Shown piece by piece: positions 26,565 through 37,008 of a DNA stretch of 64,000 bases (position 1 is its first letter; every line of letters begins with the position of its first letter). The stretch is from positions 434,001-498,000 of the forward strand of contig NZ_JAANOV010000001.1 in NCBI RefSeq assembly GCF_011758745.1. The letters run 5' to 3'. A program made the translations under genes and the position numbers. The stretch is from Amycolatopsis granulosa. Lineage in GTDB: Bacteria > Actinomycetota > Actinomycetes > Mycobacteriales > Pseudonocardiaceae. The notes under the pieces are model-generated. The model had not been told where the DNA came from. It did no database searches and saw only the letters and a program-made list of their open reading frames with translations.

Positions 26565-26900
26565 ACCTGACGATCGCTGGCGAAGGATCTCCAGCCACTG
26601 GTCCGAGTTCAACGCCTGCCGGTGCAGTTTCTCCAGTCGCGCCGCCGGCGCCCGCACATAACCCTTGCCGAAGACCGGCGCGATCTGCCGCAGGCTCGCC
26701 CCCTCCTCGCGCGCGGCCAGCAGCACCCAGTCCGAGGCGTCCGCACAGGCCGCCGACGCGCGCCGCAACTCCCCCAGCAGCCGGATGAGCTCCGCCGCGG
26801 GGATCTCGTGGGCCCGGACCGCTTCTGCGGTCTCCTCCAGCCAGGTCAGGACATCGGCTTCGGTGATCGGGGCGCGAGGCTCGGCCGTGGGCTCGGTCAT
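26559..26900 (-). CDS. Small HTH-like protein, possible regulator
   Basis: 113 aa, all-helical. The C-terminal third reads LLAAREEGASLRQIAPVFGKGYVRAPAARL in parts, with the spacing of a helix-turn-helix (REEGASLRQIAPVFG). No ligand domain. It is framed by two copies of the 16-bp element: copy b covers its -10 box (TATACT, 7 nt before ATG, so leaderless) and copy a lies at its stop and before the aldo-keto reductase gene. The layout is that of an autoregulated repressor controlling its neighbour, but binding is not shown. Confidence 0.65.
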   Translation of the reverse strand: MTEPTAEPRAPITEADVLTWLEETAEAVRAHEIPAAELIRLLGELRRASAACADASDWVLLAAREEGASLRQIAPVFGKGYVRAPAARLEKLHRQALNSDQWLEILRQRSSGV

Positions 26901-26907
26901 GGGCAGC

Positions 26908-26924
26908 AGTATAGGCCGTTATAC
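26908..26924 (-). promoter_or_regulatory. 16-bp element copy b overlapping the -10 box TATACT
   Basis: GTATAACG-GC-CTATAC on the minus strand (26909-26924). The promoter hexamer TATACT (26913 to 26908) is formed by the end of the element plus one base and stands 7 nt before the ATG of the small HTH-like gene. A protein bound here would block transcription. Confidence 0.6.
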
Positions 26925-26986
26925 GGCCGCCGGGCCCATCGAACACGCCGGCGCCGTCGGGCCGCAACCGATGCCGAAAACAAGGA

Positions 26987-27016
26987 GAGGCCGCCGACCG
27001 TGTGGTCGGCGGCCTC
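26987..27016 (-). terminator. Rho-independent terminator of arc
   Basis: A perfect 13-bp stem (GAGGCCGCCGACC / GGTCGGCGGCCTC) with a 4-nt loop, 14 nt after the arc stop. On the minus strand it is followed by TCCTTGTTTT. The strongest terminator in the window. Confidence 0.85.
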
Positions 27017-27030
27017 CCGGACCTGCCTGG

Positions 27031-28839
27031 TTACAGGTACTGGCCGGTGTTGGTGGCCGTGTCGATGACGCGGCCGGACTCCTGGTTCTTGCCGGTGACG
27101 AGCGTGCGGATGTAGACGATCCGCTCGCCCTTCTTGCCGGAGATCCGGGCCCAGTCGTCCGGGTTGGTGGTGTTGGGCAGGTCCTCGTTCTCCGCGAACT
27201 CGTCGACGATCGCGTCGAGCAGGTGCTGCACCCGCAGCCCGGGCTGCTTGGTCTCCAGGACCGACTTGATCGCCGCCTTCTTCGCCCGGTCCACGATGTT
27301 CTGGATCATCGCGCCCGAGTTGAAGTCCCGGAAGTACAGGACCTCCTTGTCACCGTTGGCGTAGGTGACCTCGAGGAACCGGTTCTCGTCGGTCTCCTCG
27401 TACATGCGCTCGACGGTGTTCTGGATCATCGCGTCGACCGTGGCCTGCTCGTCCCCGCCGAATTCGGCGAGGTCGTCGGCATGGATCGGCAGTCCCGGCC
27501 GCAGGTACTTGGAGAAGATGTCCTTCGCGCCCTCGGCGTCCGGCCGCTCGATCTTGATCTTCACGTCCAGCCGGCCGGGCCGCAGGATCGCCGGGTCGAT
27601 CATGTCCTCCCGGTTGGAGGCGCCGATGACGATGACGTTCTCCAGCCCCTCGACACCGTCGATCTCGGCCAGCAGCTGCGGCACGATCGTGGTCTCCACG
27701 TCCGAGGAGACACCACTGCCGCGCGTGCGGAAGATCGACTCCATCTCGTCGAAGAACACGATGACGGGCGTGCCGTCGGACGCCTTCTCGCGAGCCCGCT
27801 GGAAGATCAGGCGGATACTCCGCTCGGTCTCGCCGACGAACTTGTTGAGCAGCTCCGGGCCCTTGATGTTGAGGAAGTACGACTTCGCCTCGCTGGAGTT
27901 GCCGTCGCCGCGCGCCTCGGCCACCTTCTTGGCCAGGGAGTTGGCGACCGCCTTCGCGATCAACGTCTTACCGCAGCCGGGCGGGCCGTAGAGCAGAACA
28001 CCCTTGGGCGGCCGCAGCTCGTACTCCCGGTAGAGGTCGGCGTGCAGGAACGGCAGCTCGACCGCGTCGCGGATCTGCTCGATCTGCCGCCCGAGGCCAC
28101 CGATGTCCTCGTACCGGACGTCCGGGACCTCCTCCAGCACCAGGTCCTCGACCTCGGCCTTGGGCACCCGCTCGTAGGCGTAACCCGCCTTCGAATCCAC
28201 CAGCAGCGAGTCGCCCGGCTTGAGCGTCTGCGCGGCGAGCGGATCGGACAGCCAGACCACCCGCTCCTCGTCGGCGTGCCCGACGACCAGGGCGCGGGCA
28301 CTGCCGCTGTCCGTGGCCGGCGACAGGACCTCACGCAGCGAGCAGACCTCGCCGGTGAGCTCGAAATCGCCCGCCTCGACCACGGTCAGGGCCTCGTTGA
28401 GCCGGAGGGCCTGACCGCGCTGGAGGGACTCCACCTCCACCGCCGGGGACACGGACACCCGCATCTTGCGGCCGGCCGTGAACACGTCGACGGTGTTGTC
28501 CTCGTACGCGGTGACGAACACGCCGTACCCGCTCGGGGGCTGGGCGAGCCGGTCGACCTCCTCACGCAGCGCGAGGAGCTGTCCCCGTGCCTCGCGGAGG
28601 GTCTCCACCAGCTTGTTGTTCCGCTCCGTGAGCTGGGCGACCCGCTCCGACGCCTCGGCGAGACGCTGCTCCAGCACCCGGTTCTGACGGGGTGATTCGG
28701 TTAGTTTGCGCCGCAGCAGCGCCACTTCCTCTTCCAGGAAGCGGACCTGCCGCGCCTGCTCGTCCGCCGTCGTTCCAGCTCCACTGATCTCAGAAGGGTC
28801 GGCGTCCTCGTGCCGACCTCCGGGAAGGTCGTGTTGCAT
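27031..28839 (-). CDS. arc: Proteasome-associated AAA ATPase Arc (Mpa)
   Basis: 602 aa. A coiled coil (about 25-98) binds Pup, two OB domains follow (about 100-240), then the AAA domain with Walker A GPPGCGKT (285-292), Walker [11 protein letters not shown] (359-368) and Arg-finger region. The C-terminus GQYL is the conserved motif that docks into the alpha ring. Hexamers unfold pupylated proteins into the 20S core. Ribosome site GAGGAGGTG stands about 6 nt before ATG. Followed by the strong terminator at 26987. Confidence 0.97.
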   Translation of the reverse strand: MQHDLPGGRHEDADPSEISGAGTTADEQARQVRFLEEEVALLRRKLTESPRQNRVLEQRLAEASERVAQLTERNNKLVETLREARGQLLALREEVDRLAQPPSGYGVFVTAYEDNTVDVFTAGRKMRVSVSPAVEVESLQRGQALRLNEALTVVEAGDFELTGEVCSLREVLSPATDSGSARALVVGHADEERVVWLSDPLAAQTLKPGDSLLVDSKAGYAYERVPKAEVEDLVLEEVPDVRYEDIGGLGRQIEQIRDAVELPFLHADLYREYELRPPKGVLLYGPPGCGKTLIAKAVANSLAKKVAEARGDGNSSEAKSYFLNIKGPELLNKFVGETERSIRLIFQRAREKASDGTPVIVFFDEMESIFRTRGSGVSSDVETTIVPQLLAEIDGVEGLENVIVIGASNREDMIDPAILRPGRLDVKIKIERPDAEGAKDIFSKYLRPGLPIHADDLAEFGGDEQATVDAMIQNTVERMYEETDENRFLEVTYANGDKEVLYFRDFNSGAMIQNIVDRAKKAAIKSVLETKQPGLRVQHLLDAIVDEFAENEDLPNTTNPDDWARISGKKGERIVYIRTLVTGKNQESGRVIDTATNTGQYL

Positions 28840-29562
28840 GTCGGCACCTCCTCGGAGTGCTTTTAACCCACGGTACCGGCGATCACCGACATGAAAAGCC
28901 CTATCCGCATCACAGGATCGGCGCGTCGCATCACGAATGCGGACAGAACCGTTACACCGGCGTCCCGCCCGGCGGTCGGCGAACCGCTCGAAAAACCACG
29001 GAAAGTGACCACCCGGCGGCCACCAGCGGCCATCCGGGCGGTGAGCGATTCACTCATGTGACGACCACCCAACCAAGGCTTTACCGGACGTTCACAGAGC
29101 GTCTTCCCCCTCGCCTCATGCTTCAAACCCCAGCGCTTTCCGCGCCACCACACCGGATCCGCGCCGCCAGGTCGCACCGCCGAGATCGGGTCCTCCCCCG
29201 CCCGGGCCACCACCGGCCCCGCTCCCGATCGGGACGAAACCGGAAGCCGTCCCGGCGCGTCCAAGGCGGGCGGACACCCACCGTGCACGAGGAGACGTCC
29301 GTGACCCGTCCGCCGCACGGCCCAGGCGGCCGGCCCGTGGACCCCGGGGATGCGCCGGCCGTCGCCCCGCGCCGATCTGGGGATCGGTCCACTCCCGGGG
29401 GCCACTCCGGGCGAAGTACCCAGCCTGCGGCCGGAGTGGGCGCCGGCCGAGCTGCGCGGCACCGGTGACCGCCGAGATGCGAAGATTCCGGTGAAACGGC
29501 AGGGTTCGCACTGGTGCGTCGACGGATCCTGAGCCAACCCATCCACGAAGGGCGACCCGATC
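28840..29562. other. 723-bp gap between arc and the Pro-rich membrane protein gene
   Basis: No reading frame on either strand gives a recognisable protein of normal composition. The arc-proximal part has the arc ribosome site and presumably its promoter. The right half contains the possible gene relic at 29350-29532. Several frames are open for over 150 codons but are rich in Arg/Pro/Gly, as expected for random GC-rich sequence. Confidence 0.5.
29350..29532 (+). pseudogene. Possible relic of a membrane/lipoprotein gene C-terminus
   Basis: Frame 1 ends in LRGTGDRRDAKIPVKRQGSHWCVDGS in pieces (DAKIPVKRQGSHWCVDGS then TGA). This looks like a normal final beta strand of a secreted domain and resembles the end of the adjacent gene (VWCYLGDRLGS). 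Nothing upstream continues it, since a TGA interrupts the frame at about 29302. It may be what is left of a duplicated neighbour. Weak evidence. Confidence 0.3.
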
Positions 29563-30342
29563 ATGACCTACCCGCCGCAACCGCCCGGGCCCCACGGCTC
29601 GCCCGGCCCCTACGGCCCGCAGGGCCGCCCGGGTCCCTGGGGGCAGCAGCCGGGCGGCGGCCACCCCCAGGGCGGGCCGCAGCAGCCGGGATACCCCCAG
29701 GGCGGGCAACCCGGTTATCCGCAGGGCGGGCAGCCGGGCTACCCGCAGACCCCGGCGCCCGCGTTCCCCGGCGCCACGCAGCCCTTCGGCCAGGACCCGT
29801 ACGCCACCCCGCAGTTCGCGGGCGGCCCGGGCGGTGAGCCGCCGAAGAAGAAGACCGGGCTGATCGTGGGCATCGCGATCGCCGCGGTGGTCGTCGTCGC
29901 CGGCGCGGTCACCGCGATCCTGCTGCTCAGCAACGGCGGCGACACCGGCAGCACCGCCGCTCCGGCCACCGGCGCCGCCCCTGCCCCGGCGTCCAGCTCC
30001 GGTCCGGCCAGCAGCTCGCGCACCTCGGCCTCCACGCCGAAGGGCACCGCGGTGCCCGGTGCGAAGCCGAGCCCGGAGGAGGCCGCGCAGGCGATCGCCA
30101 CCGCCTACAACACCGGGGACAAGGCGACGCTGCAGGACATGGTGTGCGCGAGCAAACCGCAGCAGGTGCCGCCGATCCCGTCCGGCATCACCGTGACGGT
30201 CACCGGCAGCCCCGACGTGGCGGGCGACACCGCCTACGTGCCGGTCCACGCGGTCGGCCCCGGCGGCACCAACGACTTCGACCTCGGCCTCGCCAACGAG
30301 GGCGGCGTCTGGTGCTACCTCGGCGACCGGCTCGGCAGCTGA
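29563..30342 (+). CDS. Pro/Gly-rich single-pass membrane protein
   Basis: 259 aa. Residues 1-93 are Pro/Gly/Gln-rich with three near-perfect GYPQGGQP units, then KKK and a membrane helix at about 99-123, an Ala/Ser/Pro linker and a folded extracytoplasmic domain of about 90 residues with two Cys (DMVCASK and VWCYLG). It resembles mycobacterial proteins with a Pro-rich cytoplasmic head and an extracellular DUF4878-like domain. Position between arc and trmI matches LppK in M. tuberculosis, but homology is not clear. Convergent with trmI, 9 bp apart. Confidence 0.72.
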   Translation: MTYPPQPPGPHGSPGPYGPQGRPGPWGQQPGGGHPQGGPQQPGYPQGGQPGYPQGGQPGYPQTPAPAFPGATQPFGQDPYATPQFAGGPGGEPPKKKTGLIVGIAIAAVVVVAGAVTAILLLSNGGDTGSTAAPATGAAPAPASSSGPASSSRTSASTPKGTAVPGAKPSPEEAAQAIATAYNTGDKATLQDMVCASKPQQVPPIPSGITVTVTGSPDVAGDTAYVPVHAVGPGGTNDFDLGLANEGGVWCYLGDRLGS

Positions 30343-30351
30343 CGCTCGACC

Positions 30352-32415
<2,064 letters not shown>

Positions 32416-32456
32416 TCAGGCAACGGTGACCCGCGGGTGCGCGCGGCATCACGATC

Positions 32457-32479
32457 TTGTCGTACCCCTGCTCTAGGGT
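32457..32479 (+). promoter_or_regulatory. RecA-NDp-like (PafBC) promoter of the RecB-like nuclease
   Basis: TTGTCGTAC, eight bases, TAGGGT. It matches the first six of nine positions of TTGTCRGTG, the exact N8 spacing and the TANNNT box of the RecA-NDp consensus. The box ends 7 nt before ATG 32487, so transcription would start at or next to the A of the ATG (leaderless). A weaker match than the one at pup, but the gene encodes a repair-type nuclease. Confidence 0.6.
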
Positions 32480-32486
32480 GCGGGGT

Positions 32487-33362
32487 ATGGCTCAGACGGC
32501 GACCACGGAACCCCAGCTCGGCGTGCGCCGCCCCGCGCTGTCCCCCTCCCGGGCCAGCGACTTCAAGCAGTGCCCCCTGCTGTACCGCTTCCGCGCGGTG
32601 GACCGCCTGCCGGAGGTGCCGACCAGGGCGCAGCTGCGCGGCACGCTGGTGCACTCGGTCCTGGAGCGGCTGTTCGCGCTGCCCAGGTCCGAGCGTGACC
32701 CCGACCGCGCCCGCGGGCTGCTCTCGCCCACCTGGAGCGAGCTGGCGGCGGACAACCCCGGGTGGGCCGAGCTGTTCGGCGGTGCCGACGGTGCGGAGAT
32801 CGACGGCTGGCTCGAGTCCGCCACCCAGCTGCTGGACAGCTACTTCCAGCTGGAGGACCCGCGCCGGTTCGATCCCGAGGCGTGCGAGCTGCACGTCGAG
32901 CTCGAACTGGAGTCGGGGGTCCGGCTGCGCGGGTACGTCGACCGGCTGGACGTCGCGCCGACCGGCGAGATCCGCGTGGTGGACTACAAGACCGGGGCCG
33001 CGCCGCGGGAGATCGGCGAGGCCAAGGCGATGTTCCAGATGAAGTTCTACGCCGTGGTGCTGTGGCGGCTGCGTGGCGTGGTGCCGCGTCAGCTCAAGCT
33101 GATGTACCTGACCGACGGCCAGTCCCTGGCCTACACACCGGACGAGGCGGAGCTGCGCCGGTTCGAGCGCACGCTGGAGGCGATCTGGCAGGCGATCCTC
33201 AAGGCCGGCCGCACCGGCGACTTCCGGCCCAGTCCGAGCCGGCTGTGCGACTGGTGCGCGCACCAGTCGTTGTGCCCGTCGTTCGGCGGTACCCCGCCGG
33301 AGTACCCGGGCTGGCCGGAGCCGGACCCTGGCGTGGAGACGGCACTGGACCGGGCGGACTGA
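32487..33362 (+). CDS. RecB-family PD-(D/E)XK nuclease
   Basis: 291 aa. The nuclease motif order is visible: ALSPSRASDFKQCPLLYRFR at the start, RGTLVHSVLERLF (motif I His), GYVDRLDV (Asp), VVDYKTG (the D/E-X-K core) and MKFYAVVLWRL. Four cysteines (KQCPL near the start and CDWCAHQSLC at the end) can hold a 4Fe-4S cluster, as in AddB/Cas4-type nucleases. Probably DNA repair. Counterpart of Rv2119. Start fixed by the leaderless promoter. Confidence 0.9.
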   Translation: MAQTATTEPQLGVRRPALSPSRASDFKQCPLLYRFRAVDRLPEVPTRAQLRGTLVHSVLERLFALPRSERDPDRARGLLSPTWSELAADNPGWAELFGGADGAEIDGWLESATQLLDSYFQLEDPRRFDPEACELHVELELESGVRLRGYVDRLDVAPTGEIRVVDYKTGAAPREIGEAKAMFQMKFYAVVLWRLRGVVPRQLKLMYLTDGQSLAYTPDEAELRRFERTLEAIWQAILKAGRTGDFRPSPSRLCDWCAHQSLCPSFGGTPPEYPGWPEPDPGVETALDRAD

Positions 33363-33384
33363 GATGACGGACGCGAGGGACGGA

Positions 33385-33429
33385 ACAGGGATGACCGGGG
33401 AAGGGATGACCGGGACAGGGATGACGGAG
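33385..33429 (+). repeat. Three 15-bp in-frame repeats with tandem ATG codons
   Basis: Units ACAGGGATGACCGGG, GAAGGGATGACCGGG and ACAGGGATGACGGAG. Each carries a GGG and an ATG, and all three ATGs (33391, 33406, 33421) plus ATG 33364 are in frame with the thioesterase gene. It looks like slippage of a start region and leaves the true start undecided. Confidence 0.8.
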
Positions 33430-34200
33430 AGCGCTTTCTACCTGCCGCTGGGCGGCGACCGGTACCAGCCGACCGAGCACACCGCCGGCCCCTGGACACC
33501 GGACGCACAGCACTTCGGGCCGCCCTCGGCCCTGCTCGCCCGCGCGCTGGAAGGACTGGTGACCGACCGGCCTGGGCTGCTGGCGCGGGTCACCGTCGAG
33601 ATCCTCGGTCCCGCACCGCTGACCGAGCTGTCCGTGCGGGCGGGGATCGAGCGGCCGGGGCGGTCGGTCCAGCTGCTCGGCGCCGAACTGCACGACGGCA
33701 CGCGGGCCGTGGCGCGTGCTTCGGCGTGGTGGATCACCGAATCCGACAGCACGGCGGTGGCGACCGAGGAGCAGGCCCCACCGTCTCCTGAGGACTGCGC
33801 ACCGGCGTCGTGGCCGGACAGCTGGCGCCCGGGCGGTTACCTCGGCGCGATGGAGTGGCGGGGCATCGCCGGGTCGCCGGCCGAGCCCGGGCCGGCGTGG
33901 GTGTGGGGCCGGCAGCGGGTCGAGCTGGTGGCCGGTGAGAAGCCGACGCCGCTGCAGCGGCTGTTCGCGGTCGCCGACACCGGCAACGGCGCGTCGAACT
34001 TCCTCGACCCGGCGCGCTGGTGGTTCATCAACAGCGAGCTGACCGTGCACCTGCGCCGCGCGCCGGTCGGCGAGTGGATGGCCCTGGACGCCCGCACCGC
34101 GATCGGCCCGGCCGGGGTCGGCACGGCCACCAGCACGCTGTCCGACGTGCGCGGACCGGTGGGTCAGGGCGCGCAGGCACTCATGGTGCGGACACGCTGA
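33421..34200 (+). CDS. Acyl-CoA thioesterase family protein (double hotdog)
   Basis: 259 aa from ATG 33421 (278 aa if ATG 33364 is used). Homology to the TesB-like family begins at ESAFYLPLGGDRYQPTEHTAGPW, so the last of four in-frame ATGs is preferred. Two hotdog halves: the first around HFGPPSALLARALE, the second around NFLDPARWWFINSELTVHL and MALDARTAIGPAGVG. It would hydrolyse acyl-CoA in the cytosol. It follows the nuclease gene closely and could be read from the same promoter. Confidence 0.8.
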   Translation: MTESAFYLPLGGDRYQPTEHTAGPWTPDAQHFGPPSALLARALEGLVTDRPGLLARVTVEILGPAPLTELSVRAGIERPGRSVQLLGAELHDGTRAVARASAWWITESDSTAVATEEQAPPSPEDCAPASWPDSWRPGGYLGAMEWRGIAGSPAEPGPAWVWGRQRVELVAGEKPTPLQRLFAVADTGNGASNFLDPARWWFINSELTVHLRRAPVGEWMALDARTAIGPAGVGTATSTLSDVRGPVGQGAQALMVRTR

Positions 34201-34277
34201 CGGCCATGACCGTCCCCCGCGGGTCACGGGAGATCGATTACGCTGCGGCGAGGATCGATCGACCTGGGAGCGCTCGA

Positions 34278-35204
34278 GTGCAGATCACCTCGGTGGTCAA
34301 CCAGAAGGGCGGCGTGGGCAAGACGGCGCTGAGCGTCGGGGCGGCCGCGGCGCTGGCCGAACGCGGCCGGCGGGTGCTGCTGATCGACCTCGACCCGCAG
34401 GGTCACGCGACCACGGAGATGCTCGGCCTGGATGAGGTGCCGGCGCACGCGCCGAGCCTGGCCAAGGCGCTGACCAAAACCTGGAAGGGCCCGGTCGAGG
34501 AGCTGATCGTGCCGCACCGGCGCAGCAACATCGGTCCGGGCGGCGCATTCGACGTGATCCCCACCTCGCCCGGCATGTTCGACCTCGTGCGCAGGCTCGA
34601 CCAGTTCCGGGTGCCGGGCTGGCAGCTGGCACGCGTCGTGCAGTTCGCCAACTACGACCACGTCATCATCGACTGCCCGCCGGCGCTGGACGTGCTGACG
34701 AACAACGCGCTGGCGGCGACGCACGGCATCCTGGTGCCGGTGCAGCCGGACCGGACGAGCATCCGGGCGCTGCGGCTGCTCAACGACCAGCTCCACTTCG
34801 TGCAGCAGGCGCTCAACCGGCCACCCATTCCCTACTTCGGCGTGGTGCCGGGCCTGTACCGGCGGCCGATGTCGGGGTACGCAGTGGCGGCCTTGGAGCA
34901 GCTGCGGCAGTTCGGCTATCCGCTGCTGGCCCATGTACCGCTGGGCGTGGTGATGAACGAGGCCGCCGCGCACGGCATGCCGGTCACCACCTTCGCTCCG
35001 GAGACCACGCAGGCGGTGGCGTTCCGGGAGATCGCCGCGGTGCTGGACGGGCATCTGGCCCGGCAGGGCCCGTCAGCCCCGGTTCCCGAGGACGATTTCG
35101 TGTTCGAGGACTTCATCACCCAGGTCGCGCACGCCCGCAACCAGAACGACAACGGGGCGCGCAAGAAGTTGTACGACCTGATGCCCAAGCGCCCGCGCGG
35201 CTAG
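34278..35204 (+). CDS. ParA/Soj-family ATPase
   Basis: 308 aa. Deviant Walker A NQKGGVGKTALS at residues 7-18, Walker A' LLIDLDPQGHAT and Walker B HVIIDCPPALDVL. GTG 34278 is chosen because GGGAG lies 7 nt upstream and the protein then begins MQITSVVNQKGG like other ParA proteins; an ATG at 34206 is also in frame. No parB or parS site next to it, so it is probably an orphan MinD/ParA-like positioning protein rather than the chromosome segregation ATPase. A C-terminal tail of about 50 residues is specific to this subgroup. Confidence 0.88.
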   Translation: MQITSVVNQKGGVGKTALSVGAAAALAERGRRVLLIDLDPQGHATTEMLGLDEVPAHAPSLAKALTKTWKGPVEELIVPHRRSNIGPGGAFDVIPTSPGMFDLVRRLDQFRVPGWQLARVVQFANYDHVIIDCPPALDVLTNNALAATHGILVPVQPDRTSIRALRLLNDQLHFVQQALNRPPIPYFGVVPGLYRRPMSGYAVAALEQLRQFGYPLLAHVPLGVVMNEAAAHGMPVTTFAPETTQAVAFREIAAVLDGHLARQGPSAPVPEDDFVFEDFITQVAHARNQNDNGARKKLYDLMPKRPRG

Positions 35205-35298
35205 CCCGGCGCGGAAAACGCCTTCACCTCTGATCCTGCGCGGGGTCCCGCGTGCTCTCGTGCGGACCAGACCACGCTGGTTCGTACCAGGCAATGCC

Positions 35299-35314
35299 GT
35301 ATAGGGCGTTATAC
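35299..35314 (-). promoter_or_regulatory. 16-bp element copy c
   Basis: GTATAG-GG-CGTTATAC on the plus strand, same orientation as the other copies. The TAA stop of the ECF42 gene lies inside it. No gene start follows on either side, so a promoter role is unlikely for this copy. A small hairpin (CTGGT-TCGT-ACCAG, 35277-35290) lies close by. Confidence 0.55.
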
Positions 35315-36520
35315 ATCGCGCGGGCCGCAGGCCCGGGCCCGTTCCTCCAGGTACCGCCGCTCCGGCACACTCGACGTCCGCCGCGCCGCGGCCCGGTACG
35401 CCGCCTGGGCCGCCGGCCGGTTCCCGGCCCGCTCCAGCAGGTGCCCGCGGACCGCGTCGACCCGGTGATGCCCCGCCAGCGCCGGATCCGCCTCCGCCAC
35501 GGCCAGTTCCCGCAATCCGGCGTCCGGACCGTCCACCTCGGACACCGCGACGACCCGGTTCAGCGTCACCATCGGGCCGGGCGCCACCACGGCGAGCAGT
35601 TCGTAGAGCCCGGCGATCTCCCGCCAGTCCGTGTCCGCCGCCCGCTCCGCCTGGGCGTGCACCCCGGCGATCGCGGCCTGCAGCTGGTAGGGCCCGATGG
35701 GCGCGGTGCGCAACGCCCGCCCGAGGAGTTCGAGGCCCTCGGCGATCATCGCCCGGTCCCAGCGCGCCCGATCCTGCTCGGCGAGCGGGACCAGGGCGCC
35801 GCCCGCATCCGTGCGCGCGGGTCGCCGCGCGTCGGTCAGCAGCATCAGCGCGAGCAGGCCGGACACCTCGCCCTCGTCCGGCAGACGCGCGTGCAGGTGC
35901 CGCGTCAGCCGGAGCGCCTCACCGGTCAGGTCCGCGCGGTGCAGCTCCTCCCCCGCGCTCGCGGTGTGCCCCTCGGTGAAGATCAGGTACAGCACGTTGA
36001 GCACCGCCGCCAGCCGCGCCGGGTACTCCTCCGGCGTGGGCGGCCGGAACCGCGCCCCACCCGCCCTGATGCGGTGCTTGGCGCGGCTGATGCGCTGCGC
36101 CACCGTGGCTTCCGGCACCAGGAAGGCCCGCGCGATCTCCGCCGTGGTCAGCCCACCCACCGCGCGCAGTGCCAGGGCCACCTGCGACGCCGGCGTCAGC
36201 GACGGATGACAGCACAGCATCAGCAGGGTGAGCGTGTCGTCCACCGCCGCCACCGGCTCCGGATCCGGCGGCGTCAGCAGCGCGGCGTTCTCCTCGCGGC
36301 GCCGGCGGGCGGTGTCGGCGCGCCACAGCTCGATCCGCCGCCGGGACGCGGTGGTGATCAGCCATCCCTTCGGGTTGGCCGGCATCCCCTGGGCCGGCCA
36401 CTGCGTCGCGGCGGCGAGCAGCGCCTCCTGCACCGCGTCCTCGCAGGTGCCGAAGTCGCCGTAGCGGCGGACCAGCGCGGCGAGGACCTGCGGCGCCAGC
36501 TCCCGCAGCAGGTCGCTCAC
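35309..36520 (-). CDS. ECF42-type RNA polymerase sigma factor
   Basis: 403 aa, about twice a normal ECF sigma. Region 2 (DFGTCEDAVQEALLAAATQWP, GWLITTASRRRIELWR), region 4 (LRAVGGLTTAEIARAFLVPE, RISRAKHRIR), then a TPR-like C-terminal extension of over 200 residues (VLYLIFTEGHTAS, EIAGLYELLAVVAPGPMVTLNRVVAV). This is the ECF42 architecture; there is no anti-sigma gene, and the extension is thought to control activity. GTG overlaps the stop of the DGPF gene (GTGA). The TAA is inside the 16-bp element copy c. Confidence 0.9.
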   Translation of the reverse strand: MSDLLRELAPQVLAALVRRYGDFGTCEDAVQEALLAAATQWPAQGMPANPKGWLITTASRRRIELWRADTARRRREENAALLTPPDPEPVAAVDDTLTLLMLCCHPSLTPASQVALALRAVGGLTTAEIARAFLVPEATVAQRISRAKHRIRAGGARFRPPTPEEYPARLAAVLNVLYLIFTEGHTASAGEELHRADLTGEALRLTRHLHARLPDEGEVSGLLALMLLTDARRPARTDAGGALVPLAEQDRARWDRAMIAEGLELLGRALRTAPIGPYQLQAAIAGVHAQAERAADTDWREIAGLYELLAVVAPGPMVTLNRVVAVSEVDGPDAGLRELAVAEADPALAGHHRVDAVRGHLLERAGNRPAAQAAYRAAARRTSSVPERRYLEERARACGPRDV

Positions 36521-36888
36521 GGCAGGAACACGCTCAGGTCCTGCGTCGGCCGCACCTCGACCAGCCCCAGCGCCGCCTCCGGGATCCGCGCCGCGCACCC
36601 CACCGCCCGGTCGAGGCTGTCGCAGTCCAGCACGTAGAACCCGGCCAGCTGCTCCTTGACCTCGGCGAAGGGACCGTCACCCGCGACGATCTGCCCGTCG
36701 CGCACCAGCACCCGCTTGCCGGTCTCCGGCGGCGCCAGCGACGACGACGCCACCAGCTCCCCGGAGGAGGCGAGGTCGCGGCCGAGCGCCTCGTACGCCT
36801 TCAGGCCTTCGCGCTTCTCCTCGTCGGTCAGGCGTTCCCACACCTCCTGGGACGCCGCGTTGTGGTAGATCAGCACCAGGAACCTCAT
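36517..36888 (-). CDS. DGPF-domain (YCII-related) protein
   Basis: 123 aa, dimeric alpha/beta-barrel fold. The name-giving motif is GDGPFAEVKEQLAGFYVLD; the start is MRFLVLIYHNAA. DGPF genes are the standard partners and targets of ECF42 sigma factors. ATG 36888 has GGGGGAGGG upstream. Translationally coupled to the sigma gene. Biochemical role unknown. Confidence 0.88.
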   Translation of the reverse strand: MRFLVLIYHNAASQEVWERLTDEEKREGLKAYEALGRDLASSGELVASSSLAPPETGKRVLVRDGQIVAGDGPFAEVKEQLAGFYVLDCDSLDRAVGCAARIPEAALGLVEVRPTQDLSVFLP

Positions 36889-37008
36889 GGGCCCTCCCCC
36901 GGTCCGCCGGGACACTCCGCACGGGACACCGTGCACCCGGGATGTCGAGACCGCCGCGGCGGCTTCGACGTCCCCGGTGAACTCACCACCCTAGCGACAG
37001 GAGCAGCC

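Noticed and set aside
28863-29564. Minus-strand open frame of 233 codons in the gap upstream of arc
   Set aside because: No domain, Arg/Gly/Pro-rich, no ribosome site and no conserved-looking block; judged non-coding.
34278-35204. Chromosome partition locus
   Set aside because: A ParA-type ATPase is present but there is no parB gene and no parS-like TGTTTCACGTGAAACA sequence nearby.
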